NCBI GenBank assembly: GCA_020831705.1
Contig: JAFIGB010000067.1
Location: 1 to 43,191, forward strand
DNA: 43,191 nt
Source of the DNA: Candidatus Sumerlaeia bacterium
Lineage (GTDB): Bacteria > Sumerlaeota > Sumerlaeia > SLMS01
Direction: 5' to 3'
In this document: positions 32,070-40,920 of the stretch, piece after piece
Numbering within the stretch: the first letter of the stretch is position 1
How the letters are laid out: every line of letters begins with the position of its first letter
Notes under the pieces: generated by a model
The model's input: the letters and a program-made list of their open reading frames with translations, nothing else
Databases searched by the model: none
Told to the model about the DNA's origin: nothing
Translations under genes and position numbers: made by a program

Positions 32070-33755
32070 ATGGGGCATTCTGAACAGCAGCAACATGGTG
32101 GGAGCAGCAAGGCACCCCCTCCGACCCTTGATGAGGGCCGGGTGCTTGTGGGTAATTATGAGATCGTAACCCAGGTTGGCCAGGGCGGGATGGCGACGGT
32201 GTACAAGGCCATCCAGAAGAGCCTGAACCGTGAGGTCGCCCTCAAGGTTCTCCTGCCCCGATTTGCCCTCGACAGGGAGTTTATCCATCGCTTCGAGGCG
32301 GAATCCGGCGCATTGGCCTCCCTGTCACACCCAAATATCGTCAGCATCATCGACCGTGGGGCGGAGGGAGACCTCTATTTCTTCGTCATGGAATTTGTCG
32401 ACGGCCCCACACTCGATGAAAAAATCATCGATAAATCCCTCACACCTCCGGACTGGAAGAATATCATCTCCGGTTGCAGCAGCGCCCTTCAATACATCCA
32501 CAAGCGCAATGTCGTCCACCGTGACATCAAGCCCTCCAATATCCTTCTCGACAAGGAGGGGCTCGTCAAAATTGGTGACTTCGGCATCGTCCATATTGTC
32601 GAGGGCGACGAGGATGTTATCGCCCAGCGCCGCGAGCGTGCCCTCGGGACCCAGCACTACATGGCCCCGGAGCAAACCCACGATCCGGGGAATGTGGACC
32701 ATCGTGCTGATATTTACTCCCTCGGCGTGACCTTCTACAAGATGCTCACCCGCCGCCTCCCCACCGGGGAGTTTGCCGCCCCCTCCGACATGAACAAGGA
32801 TGTTCCCGTCGCCGTGGATGCGGTCATCCTCCAGGCCCTTGCCACGGACCGCGAGGATCGCTTCCCCACCGCCAAGGACTTTTGCGATGCGATGCTCAAC
32901 GCCCTTCGCGAAAAGACCCTCAACATCACTTCCGGGATGCGCCTCAAGAATTCCACCGGGGTCTCCTCCCTCTACACCGGGGATGACTTCAAGTCCTCCT
33001 CCTCGCCTGCGACAAGCAACCGCCACGATGCCCTCAAGCCCCCCACGGGCCGCGGTATCAAGAAGAAGGGGACGGGCACCGGCACGGGAACAGGATCCCG
33101 CCCGGGATTGACCCTTCCCAGGAAGACCTCGTCGATCGGGCAGAAGAAGTCCGGATCGGGGCTGGGTGCGGGCCTTCTCGGCATCAAGACTCCCAGTAGG
33201 GCAGGCAATGATTCCACTTCCACCGGAGAACACACTTCCGGGGATTCCAACGACTCAGGTTCCTGGAAGGATTCATCCACCTCCCATCCCTCCCTTTCCC
33301 GCCACACAACAGGCACTGGCACCGGGACAGGAACGGGCACGGCCACGGGAACGGGAACTGATTTCGTAACAGACACGGCGAGCGGCAGGCAGTCCAAAAC
33401 CAATCCCGCACCCGTCGTCGGGCAGGACCAGGGGAAGAAGAAAAAAATCATCCTGGTTGCCGGTGCCGTCGCCCTCCTGCTCCTTGTCGCAGTCGGGGCG
33501 ATGATCTTCTCCCAGTCCGGGGATTCCGGCCCCACCGCCAACACAACGGGCCAGATGACCGCTCCTGCATTCCTTGATGGAGAGGAAGGCTCCCTCGGGA
33601 ATGGAACGGAGGAGGGCGAATCGCTTTCCCCCGCACAGCTTCGTGAGGAGCGCCAACGCCGCCTTCTTGAGGAACGACAGGAGGCCCTCCTCAGCGGAAG
33701 TGGTGTCCTCTATATTGAGGCCGAGGATGATGCGACGGAGGATGGGGTCGACTAA
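32070..33755 (+). CDS. Ser/Thr protein kinase (PknB-like) with low-complexity GTGTGT linker and C-terminal TM
   Basis: VGQGGMATVYKAIQKSLNREVALKVL; NVVHRDIKPSNILLDKEGLVKIGDFGIVH; APEQTHDPGNVDHRADIYSLGVTFYKMLT; TM KKKIILVAGAVALLLLVAVGAMIF. Confidence 0.95.
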   Translation: MGHSEQQQHGGSSKAPPPTLDEGRVLVGNYEIVTQVGQGGMATVYKAIQKSLNREVALKVLLPRFALDREFIHRFEAESGALASLSHPNIVSIIDRGAEGDLYFFVMEFVDGPTLDEKIIDKSLTPPDWKNIISGCSSALQYIHKRNVVHRDIKPSNILLDKEGLVKIGDFGIVHIVEGDEDVIAQRRERALGTQHYMAPEQTHDPGNVDHRADIYSLGVTFYKMLTRRLPTGEFAAPSDMNKDVPVAVDAVILQALATDREDRFPTAKDFCDAMLNALREKTLNITSGMRLKNSTGVSSLYTGDDFKSSSSPATSNRHDALKPPTGRGIKKKGTGTGTGTGSRPGLTLPRKTSSIGQKKSGSGLGAGLLGIKTPSRAGNDSTSTGEHTSGDSNDSGSWKDSSTSHPSLSRHTTGTGTGTGTGTATGTGTDFVTDTASGRQSKTNPAPVVGQDQGKKKKIILVAGAVALLLLVAVGAMIFSQSGDSGPTANTTGQMTAPAFLDGEEGSLGNGTEEGESLSPAQLREERQRRLLEERQEALLSGSGVLYIEAEDDATEDGVD

Positions 33756-34216
33756 TGCGCACGGCGCTCCTCCTCGCCAGCATACCGCTGCTGCTCACCT
33801 CCCTCGTTCTTGTTGGTTGTCGTTCCAAACCGGAACTCGATGACCCGAGTACCTACTCCGTTATTATCGGAGAGCAGGACCTCTACACCGACCCCGTCAA
33901 TTTTCGTGACGACATCGGGCTCCACGTTCGCGCGGTGCGCAACACGCTGGTGCTTTCTTGGCGGAACAACCGCGCGGAGGAAATTTCCGTCCGCCCCGAG
34001 GATCTCGCCCTCATTGCCGGCCCGGACCGGGAAACCGATGTATTCCCCTTCACCATGGCAAATGTGAACCTTTCGCGGTTCAGGCCCCTTCTCCTTCAAC
34101 CCGGTCAGTCGGGTGTCATGGTCGCGGAAATGCGTATCTCCTCCCCCCTTCAGGGAAGTCGCCTCGCCTACTTCAACCGACGTCAGGACTTGATGATTCG
34201 CGCCGATGTGGAATGA
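33755..34216 (+). CDS. Putative lipoprotein
   Basis: MRTALLLASIPLLLTSLVLVGC signal/lipobox; TAATG-type overlap with kinase gene. Confidence 0.65.
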   Translation: MRTALLLASIPLLLTSLVLVGCRSKPELDDPSTYSVIIGEQDLYTDPVNFRDDIGLHVRAVRNTLVLSWRNNRAEEISVRPEDLALIAGPDRETDVFPFTMANVNLSRFRPLLLQPGQSGVMVAEMRISSPLQGSRLAYFNRRQDLMIRADVE

Positions 34217-34404
34217 ATTCCTTCCGGTCGTGTCGACTTCAACGCCTCCTGGGCTCCCTCCGAAAAAATTCTAATTCACTGCACTGCTTGTTTCGGCAAG
34301 TCTTTTGCCTTACCCTTGCCTGTTGGTTGATCCCGAATCAGAGTCATCAGATCAGGGTCGGACACCCCAACACAACTGCCAGGAGAAACCCATCATCGTG
34401 TTGA
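34213..34404 (+). CDS. Candidate 63-aa Cys-containing small ORF between lipoprotein and dsbD
   Basis: ATG overlaps the lipoprotein stop (ATGA at 34213-34216); TGA 34402-34404 overlaps GTG/TTG start candidates of dsbD. Five Cys in MNSFRSCRLQRLLGSLRKNSNSLHCLFRQVFCLTLACWLIPNQSHQIRVGHPNTTARRNPSSC. In the track only as the tail of a longer ORF (33958..34404) with a different start. Confidence 0.3.
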   Translation: MNSFRSCRLQRLLGSLRKNSNSLHCLFRQVFCLTLACWLIPNQSHQIRVGHPNTTARRNPSSC

Positions 34405-36488
34405 GCCTTCGTAGAATCGTTGAAAACACAGGACTTATCCTGTTTATCCTCGCAGCAACTGTCCTGCCGACCCACTCCATGGCCCAATGGGGCCCCACCG
34501 TTGTAACCATCGAATCGGCCATCGAACCAACCGAGGCCCCCCATGGCGGGGAAGTGCGTCTCACTGTCACGGTCGAACTCGATGAGGAATATCACATCTA
34601 CGCCATGGAGCAGCCTGTCTCCCTGCCCGGGCCGGGACCAATTCCCACCTCCATCACCATCAACGAAGGCACCGACGTCATTCTTCAGAAGGGTTCGTGG
34701 GAGGAACCCGAACCCGTCCGCAAGTGGGACGAAGGTTTTGAGCGCGATACCGATGTTCATTACGAATCACCACATACCTACACGGGTGTGTTCCTTGTCA
34801 GTGATGAAATCGAACCCGGCACCCATACGATAAAGGGAACTTTCCGCTATCAGGCCTGCACCGATACCGGATGCCTTCCCCCCATGAACATCACCTTCGA
34901 GCATGAGCTGGTCGTGACCGATGACGATCCCATCGCTGAAGGTGTGGCCCTCCTTGCCGAGTTGAGGGAACAGGCCTCCGAGGAGGCGGCATCAGCCGAC
35001 GAAACCGCTTTGGCGGGAACCACGGAAACCACGCGACCCACCTCCATCAGCTATACAGACGACACCGCAGGCATGGCCTTTGGTGCCTTCATTCTCTTTG
35101 CCTTCCTCTTCGGCATTGCCGCCCTGGCGACACCGTGTGTCTTTCCGATGATTCCCATCACGATCACCTTCTTTACGAACAAGGCCAGCAAGTCCACCGG
35201 ACAGGCAGCGCTATACGCCGGCACTTATGTTCTCTCCATCATTGCCGGCTTCACGTTGATTGGGTTTGGCTTCTCGCTGATCATGCTCGCCCTCGGTGGG
35301 GGAGTGGAAAGCAGTGGCTTTGCAAACCGCATGGCTGCCAACCCCTGGGTGAACAGCTTCTTTGCCCTGCTATACATTGCCTTCGCCCTCGCCCTCCTCG
35401 GCGTGTTCGAGATGCGCCTTCCCTCAAGTTGGAGTGCCAGGCTGAACCAGGGTGCGATGAAGAGCTCGGGATTTGTGAGTATCTTCTTCAAGGCGATGGT
35501 CTTTGTTATTATCTCCTTCACCTGCACCGCCCCGCTCCTTGGCGTGTTGATCGTTCAGGCCATGGCCGGTGAATGGACCCGTCCCCTCTTCGGCATGATG
35601 GCCTTCTCCGCCGGGTTTGCCGCGCCGTTCTTCTTCCTGGCCCTTGCTCCGCAGATGATGAGCAGCCTTCCCAAGGCGGGCAACTGGCTATACGCTGTCA
35701 AGGTTGTCATGGGATTGATCGTCCTTGCTGCTGCCTTCAAGTTTATCAGCAATGCCGACCTGATATGGCTGCGCGAGAGCATGATCTTTACACGGGAAGT
35801 CCTTCTCGCGATCTGGGCTGTCATTGCCATCACCACGACCCTCTTTCTGTTTGGCATGATTCGCATGGGCGAGGACACCGAGCCCACCGTTGGCGCAGGG
35901 AAGCTCATGCTTGCCATGACCTTCGGCACCGTGGGGCTTTATTTGGCTTCGGGCATGTTCGGCACGGCCCTCCATCCCTGGATTGAGGCCTACCTGCCGC
36001 CCAATCTCCGCGAGGAGGGCCAATCCATGATGGTCGCCAGCGGGAACAATCCCGGGGCGCGGACCGCCACCGGGGGCGATCGGATTTCCTCGGGGTTCAG
36101 TTGGTTTACGGACCTCGACAGCGCCCTTGAGCACGCCAGCAACACCGGCCGGAATGTCTTTATCGACTTCACCGGATATACATGCACGAATTGCCGCCTC
36201 ATGGAAAAGAACATGTTCCCCAGGGACTCCATCGCCAACAAGCTCGATGAATTCGTGCGCGTCAAACTATACACCGACGATCCGGATGTCGGCGAGGCGA
36301 ACCTCCGCTACCAGGCCGAGACCTTCGGCACCGTCACCCTTCCCTTCTATGTCATCATGACACCGGACCAGGAAATTATCGCCACCGAGGCCTACACCAC
36401 CAACCAGGCCCGATTTGCCGCCTTCCTCCAGAAGGGTCTCGAGGATGACGACGCTGCCTCCGAACTGGAGCTGGCCGCAGGACAATAA
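34398..36488 (+). CDS. dsbD: Thiol:disulfide interchange protein DsbD
   Basis: N-terminal DsbD-alpha-like domain with YQACTDTGCLPP, TM domain with ATPCVFPMIPIT…FTCTAPLLG, C-terminal thioredoxin-like domain with FIDFTGYTCTNCRLMEKNMF. GTG at 34398 preceded by AGGAG at 34381; TTG at 34401 is an alternative. Confidence 0.93.
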   Translation: MLSLRRIVENTGLILFILAATVLPTHSMAQWGPTVVTIESAIEPTEAPHGGEVRLTVTVELDEEYHIYAMEQPVSLPGPGPIPTSITINEGTDVILQKGSWEEPEPVRKWDEGFERDTDVHYESPHTYTGVFLVSDEIEPGTHTIKGTFRYQACTDTGCLPPMNITFEHELVVTDDDPIAEGVALLAELREQASEEAASADETALAGTTETTRPTSISYTDDTAGMAFGAFILFAFLFGIAALATPCVFPMIPITITFFTNKASKSTGQAALYAGTYVLSIIAGFTLIGFGFSLIMLALGGGVESSGFANRMAANPWVNSFFALLYIAFALALLGVFEMRLPSSWSARLNQGAMKSSGFVSIFFKAMVFVIISFTCTAPLLGVLIVQAMAGEWTRPLFGMMAFSAGFAAPFFFLALAPQMMSSLPKAGNWLYAVKVVMGLIVLAAAFKFISNADLIWLRESMIFTREVLLAIWAVIAITTTLFLFGMIRMGEDTEPTVGAGKLMLAMTFGTVGLYLASGMFGTALHPWIEAYLPPNLREEGQSMMVASGNNPGARTATGGDRISSGFSWFTDLDSALEHASNTGRNVFIDFTGYTCTNCRLMEKNMFPRDSIANKLDEFVRVKLYTDDPDVGEANLRYQAETFGTVTLPFYVIMTPDQEIIATEAYTTNQARFAAFLQKGLEDDDAASELELAAGQ

Positions 36489-36498
36489 GTGACGGCTA

Positions 36499-38055
36499 TC
36501 AATCTATACGGAAATGCCCGCCCCGGCTGACACGGTTCCTGAATGCGGAATGGGTCACGGCGATTGACGTCTGGACCCCGTTGCGCAGGCCAATGATCGA
36601 GTCGTTCACCGGCGCCCGGCGGTAGAAGCTTTCCACCTCAAACTGCAATTCCCGCAGGATCTTCAGCGCCCGGGTGAGACGCCTCCTCGCCCGCACAAGA
36701 CCGACGTAGTTCCACATCGTCATCTTAATCGTCATCCAGTCCTGCTTGATCAGGGTCGGGTCCACCTCGCCGCCATCCTCCCGCTCCCACTGCACCACCT
36801 CACGCAGTGACGGAATCGGGTTCGCCGCCCTTTCCGCAGCGATCCCCTCGGCGGACTGATATCCCCAGGTAATCGCCTCCAGCAGCGATGTCGACGCCAG
36901 ACGGTTCGCCCCATGGACGCCCGTGCAGCTGGCCTCTCCCACCGCCCTCAGGCCCACCACATTCGAATGCCCCTCCAGATCCACCGCCACGCCGCCGCAG
37001 GAATAATGCGCCGCAGGAACTACCGGAATCGGGGCCGTAGTAATGTCTATACCGTGTTGCACGCAGAACGAATGTATCAGCGGAAACCGTGATCGCACCC
37101 ACTCCTTCGGCTTGTGCGTGATATCAAGATAGACACACTCCTCGCCGCTTTCCATCATCTGCTCGTGAATTCCCCGGGCCACCACATCGCGTGGGGCCAG
37201 GTCGCCCAACTCATGATAGGCACGCATGAACTCCCGTCCCCTGCTGTCAACGAGCTTCGCCCCCTCGCCCCTCAGGGACTCGCTGATCAGAAAACGTGGA
37301 GCCAGCCGATGGAAAAACGCCGTCGGGTGAAACTGTACATATTCCAGATTGATCACCCGCGCACCTGCACGATACGCCATCGCCAGGCCATCGCCCCGGG
37401 CACGGGGGGGATTCGTGGAGTGGAGGTAGATCTGCCCCAGACCACCCGTCGCCAGGACCGTCTCCCGCGCCACAAACGGGCGCACCACATCCTCCCCCTC
37501 AAAATAAAAATAGGCTCCCAGACAGCGCGGACGGTGATAGACATCCGTCGGGTTTACCGTGTGGTGTCCCCGCATAATGAGGTCAATCGCCACCCCCCCT
37601 GTCACCAGTGTGATATTCGGATGACGCGCCACCTCCGCCGCCAGATGCTGGGCAATCGCCCGCCCCGTTGCATCCTCCACATGAATAATCCGCGAACGGG
37701 AGTGCGCCGCCTCCTCCGTAAAATCCAGCGCGCCATCCTCCCTGCGATCAAACGGCACACCGCACCGGTTGATGAGCAACTCCTCCACAATCGCCGGACC
37801 CCGCTCCGCCAACAGCCGCACAGCCGGGTCGAAACAAATCCCTGCTCCAGCGCGGTGAATATCCTGCGCCAACAACTCCGGTCGATCATCGGGACTTCGG
37901 AAAATAATGCCTCCCTGGGCCCAGGCCGTATTTGAGCCCTTCTCCGGCGCACTGCCACTCGTCACCAGGGCCACCGTCAGGCCAAGGTCAGCCGCCTTCA
38001 GCGCACACGAACACCCTGCAGCTCCCACCCCGATTACCAGAACATCTGCTTCCAT
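36499..38055 (-). CDS. nadB: L-aspartate oxidase
   Basis: VLVIGVGAAGCSCALKAADLGLTVALVT; RSRIIHVEDATGRAIAQHL; HYSCGGVAVDLEGHSNVVGLRAVGEASCTGVHGANRLASTSLLEAITWG. Confidence 0.93.
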   Translation of the reverse strand: MEADVLVIGVGAAGCSCALKAADLGLTVALVTSGSAPEKGSNTAWAQGGIIFRSPDDRPELLAQDIHRAGAGICFDPAVRLLAERGPAIVEELLINRCGVPFDRREDGALDFTEEAAHSRSRIIHVEDATGRAIAQHLAAEVARHPNITLVTGGVAIDLIMRGHHTVNPTDVYHRPRCLGAYFYFEGEDVVRPFVARETVLATGGLGQIYLHSTNPPRARGDGLAMAYRAGARVINLEYVQFHPTAFFHRLAPRFLISESLRGEGAKLVDSRGREFMRAYHELGDLAPRDVVARGIHEQMMESGEECVYLDITHKPKEWVRSRFPLIHSFCVQHGIDITTAPIPVVPAAHYSCGGVAVDLEGHSNVVGLRAVGEASCTGVHGANRLASTSLLEAITWGYQSAEGIAAERAANPIPSLREVVQWEREDGGEVDPTLIKQDWMTIKMTMWNYVGLVRARRRLTRALKILRELQFEVESFYRRAPVNDSIIGLRNGVQTSIAVTHSAFRNRVSRGGHFRID

Positions 38056-38277
38056 CAGAACACTCCAAAATCAATGGCCCTACTCCCCACCATCACCCCC
38101 CCACAAGGGAGAGCGGCGCAACCCGCAAAACGCCATCCCCTCCCGGAGAGACATTCCGAAGGCAGTTGAAGGTAAAAAAGTCTGTTTGGGTCATTGGATT
38201 CCCCTTGCAGCGGGGTGCCCACCTGCGGCTTGATTTCCGGCCCGGCTCAACCCCGAGCCGGCCCCGACCCACGAAAT

Positions 38278-38364
38278 GCCGTCGTGGCGGAACTGGCAGA
38301 CGCGCACGGTTCAGGTCCGTGTGGGGGCAACCCCGTGGAGGTTCGACTCCTCTCGACGGCACCA
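38278..38364 (+). tRNA. tRNA-Leu (anticodon CAG) with encoded CCA
   Basis: GCCGTCG…CGACGGC-A-CCA acceptor stem; anticodon arm ACGG-TTCAGGT-CCGT; long class II variable arm; GGTTCGACTCC T arm. Confidence 0.93.
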
Positions 38365-38390
38365 TTCACTAAAATCAATGGTTTCAACCC

Positions 38391-38418
38391 TTTTGCCTCC
38401 CGATCATGGGAGGCAAAA
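38391..38418. repeat. Perfect inverted repeat just downstream of the tRNA (TTTTGCCTCCC-GATCAT-GGGAGGCAAAA)
   Basis: 11-bp perfect arms, 6-nt spacer. Confidence 0.85.
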
Positions 38419-38642
38419 GTGCTTTGTGGGGTTCCTTTTTGCTGGTCGAGACGGGAGGGGGCAGGTCACAATTTGACACGAAAGTGTTGCGTGATGGGGA
38501 TGGGGAAATTCCAAGAATCAACACAATCGATACATTAAAGGATGGTATTACCCCAACCTCGCGAGAACTGAGAAATGCGATCCGTATTCGCCAGCAAAGC
38601 AATCCCGGAGAACACCTCCTCTTAATACCAAAACCCAGATAA
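38406..38642 (+). pseudogene. Possible remnant of a Rhs-type toxin tip
   Basis: Frame open to GEIPRINTIDTLKDGITPTSRELRNAIRIRQQSNPGEHLLLIPKPR*, immediately before an immunity-like gene; no domain recognised. Confidence 0.3.
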
Positions 38643-38655
38643 TAGGATGCAGCCA

Positions 38656-39201
38656 ATGCCCAACCGAATTTTCCACTTCGCTGCAAGACGTGATCTGGCG
38701 GAGGTGATTCAAGTCGTGGAGTCCAACCATAGTTTGAAGTATGTCGTTTACGGAATGTCTGATCATCCGGAATATGATGTATATAACTCGTTGCTTGACT
38801 ATCCCATGCTTGGGACCGCCGAAGGGGATCAGTATGTTGCATGCACGATTATGAACATATTTCCCCGTGAGGCTGAAATTAAGCTGCGCACTGTCCCTCA
38901 ACGTCGTGGCGGTGTAAAGTATCTAATTGATCCAATGGAGAATCCGTGCTCAATGATCATCAGATTGGGTGGCGTCTATGAGGAAGGTGTCTTGATTCAT
39001 GGAGAGACGGCGACTACTTATTCCACTGATGACCTGGGCACGAAGCTCTTTCATGCCTTTGCGCGCCAGATTCGGAAGCGATTCCGGAAGGTCCACGAAT
39101 TCTGGGTGGGCAAGGAAGCGGAAGAACTCTACCGAAAAGGTTGGCGCCTCACCCAGTCGAAGCATCGTTCGACTGATTATGATCTCAAATTCCCGGAATG
39201 A
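38656..39201 (+). CDS. Hypothetical protein, candidate immunity protein
   Basis: 181-aa ORF (MPNRIFHFAARRDLAEVIQVVESNHSLKYVVYGMSDHPEYDVYNSLLDYP…) placed just before the first Rhs tip. Function inferred from context only. Confidence 0.5.
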   Translation: MPNRIFHFAARRDLAEVIQVVESNHSLKYVVYGMSDHPEYDVYNSLLDYPMLGTAEGDQYVACTIMNIFPREAEIKLRTVPQRRGGVKYLIDPMENPCSMIIRLGGVYEEGVLIHGETATTYSTDDLGTKLFHAFARQIRKRFRKVHEFWVGKEAEELYRKGWRLTQSKHRSTDYDLKFPE

Positions 39202-39263
39202 CTGGAAGAATTGTCTGGGGTTACGATAAGTTGCAGACCTATTAAGTTCTAATGAATCTTTAG

Positions 39264-40322
39264 TCCGAAGTTGTATATCCATATCCCGATTCCCTCATCG
39301 GCAACGACATCCTGTGGCAGTCCATGCGCTGGGATGCGGAGGTGGAACTGTATTACCTGCGCAACCGTTGGTACGACCCCTACCTCGGCCGGTTCCTTCA
39401 GCGTGATCCAATCGGCTTTTGGGGTGACCCACTTAATACAGGCAACCCATATACGTATGTAGGAAATAACCCGTGGACTTACGTGGATCCCTGGGGGCTG
39501 AGCGGGATCAAATCAAATCAGCCCCGTTGGAATACTGATCAAGGGTACGGATTTTTTCGAAATACATGGGACTTCCTAGGTGGATCAGTGCAAACTGTGG
39601 ATCGTGTAGCCCAATCTACTTTTGCTGGTATAGGATCAGCAATAAACTATGTCGCGGAACCGGTTAAAGTGTATGTGGTTAGACCCTTCACCACTCCCGC
39701 ATCAGATTATGTAAATAATCATTATTTTGATAGTACGTACGAGAATGTCACCAAGCATTATTCGATTACTTCACAACTTGTAGGGACCGGGGAAGAATTT
39801 GATGAAAGCAGTCGCTGGGTTCGTCACACCATGGATACCATAGGTGAAGAACTCGGAACAGACGCCGTGTTAATGTTGGGTACTGGTATGGCAGGCAGGG
39901 GGGCATCATCGATCCGCCATGCTCCTGAAGGCAGGGGCACGGGTGCTGGGGCAGGGGCAGGCGGTAGAATCAATTCCACTTGCACTGCCAGCTTCTCCCC
40001 ATTAAACACTAGTCAGAAGAGGTTTTTGAGAAAGCAAGCGCGAGAGAGGTGGAAGCAGGTCTCCGGGCAATATGCATCAACTAGTGGTCTTCAAATTCAT
40101 CATCGAATTCCATTAGAGTGGGCACATATATTTCCCAAAAGTCCTCCGAACCGTATTTCGAATCTGGTTGGTGTACGTAAATCAACCCACACTCAAGTAT
40201 CCAGAGAATGGGCACAGTGGAAGGCAGGACTGGGTGGACGTCAGCCAACCCCTTCAGAAATTATGACGGAAGCATTTAGGATTGACGGACTATTCCATGA
40301 TCAATGGTTCTTTCCCAAGTGA
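39264..40322 (+). CDS. Headless Rhs tip: RHS-associated core end plus HNH-like toxin domain
   Basis: MRWDAEVELYYLRNRWYDPYLGRFLQRDPIGFWGDPLNTGNPYTYVGNNPWTYVDPWGL core; C-terminus GLQIHHRIPLEWAHIFPKSPPNRISNLVGVRKSTHTQVSREWAQWKAG (HNH/Endo VII-like). Frame opens after an in-frame TAG at about 39261; first ATG is 39324, inside the core. Confidence 0.8.
   Translation, partial: SEVVYPYPDSLIGNDILWQSMRWDAEVELYYLRNRWYDPYLGRFLQRDPIGFWGDPLNTGNPYTYVGNNPWTYVDPWGLSGIKSNQPRWNTDQGYGFFRNTWDFLGGSVQTVDRVAQSTFAGIGSAINYVAEPVKVYVVRPFTTPASDYVNNHYFDSTYENVTKHYSITSQLVGTGEEFDESSRWVRHTMDTIGEELGTDAVLMLGTGMAGRGASSIRHAPEGRGTGAGAGAGGRINSTCTASFSPLNTSQKRFLRKQARERWKQVSGQYASTSGLQIHHRIPLEWAHIFPKSPPNRISNLVGVRKSTHTQVSREWAQWKAGLGGRQPTPSEIMTEAFRIDGLFHDQWFFPK
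39288..39416 (+). repeat. Rhs core direct repeat, copy 1
   Basis: Aligns without gaps to 41218..41346; about 4 mismatches in the first ~100 nt. Confidence 0.9.
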
Positions 40323-40332
40323 GGAGACAAGT

Positions 40333-40869
40333 ATGAACTATACATTCGAAGAAATACGTGATTTTCTCGCCTCCCTGCAACCATCAACTGGTCAAGAACC
40401 TTCATCACACCTGACTGAAAGCGACCTCAGATCGGTGGAGCAAAGTTTGGGGCTGATGATTCCCAGGGAAATCAAAGACTGGCTAATGGTGATCAATGGT
40501 TCATTCGTAGGTAGCCAAGTATTTCTTGGAATTGGTACTTCAAATAGCTTCCTTGACCTGGTCCCTGTTCTGCAGGACTACCCAGAGTGGAAAAGTCGCG
40601 CATGGATACCAGTCGCCTCGGATGGATGTGGCAATTACTATGTTGCATCCGGAATAAATTCGTTATGTCCTGTAGTCTTTGTCGATACAGCCTTCGATTT
40701 TTCGAAGCCTGCCTATGTTGTATCGACAGCATTACGACGGTTTCTATACGAGTTTATCAAGTCGGAGTTTTTTGATACTGAATGGCCTTTTGATCGTAAA
40801 TACATATTGTTGCACGATCCGGGATTAATAGATGCAACAGGTTTGGGGCCACTTCCTTGGGAAGGATAA
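40333..40869 (+). CDS. SMI1/KNR4 (SUKH) family immunity protein
   Basis: LTESDLRSVEQSLGLMIPREIKDWLMVINGSFVG…WIPVASDGCGNYYV pattern; starts 10 bp after the toxin stop with GAGGAG as RBS. Confidence 0.8.
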   Translation: MNYTFEEIRDFLASLQPSTGQEPSSHLTESDLRSVEQSLGLMIPREIKDWLMVINGSFVGSQVFLGIGTSNSFLDLVPVLQDYPEWKSRAWIPVASDGCGNYYVASGINSLCPVVFVDTAFDFSKPAYVVSTALRRFLYEFIKSEFFDTEWPFDRKYILLHDPGLIDATGLGPLPWEG

Positions 40870-40920
40870 ATGGGATGCCATTGCACCACGCCATCATTGC
40901 ATTGCTTACAAACTCTATGA

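Noticed and set aside
33300-33366. CRISPR-like repeat
   Set aside because: Short in-frame hexanucleotide coding repeat without spacers; no cas genes. No CRISPR array seen in the window.
38391-38418. Intrinsic terminator for tRNA-Leu
   Set aside because: Palindrome has T-run 5' and A-run 3', the reverse of the expected layout, on both strands.
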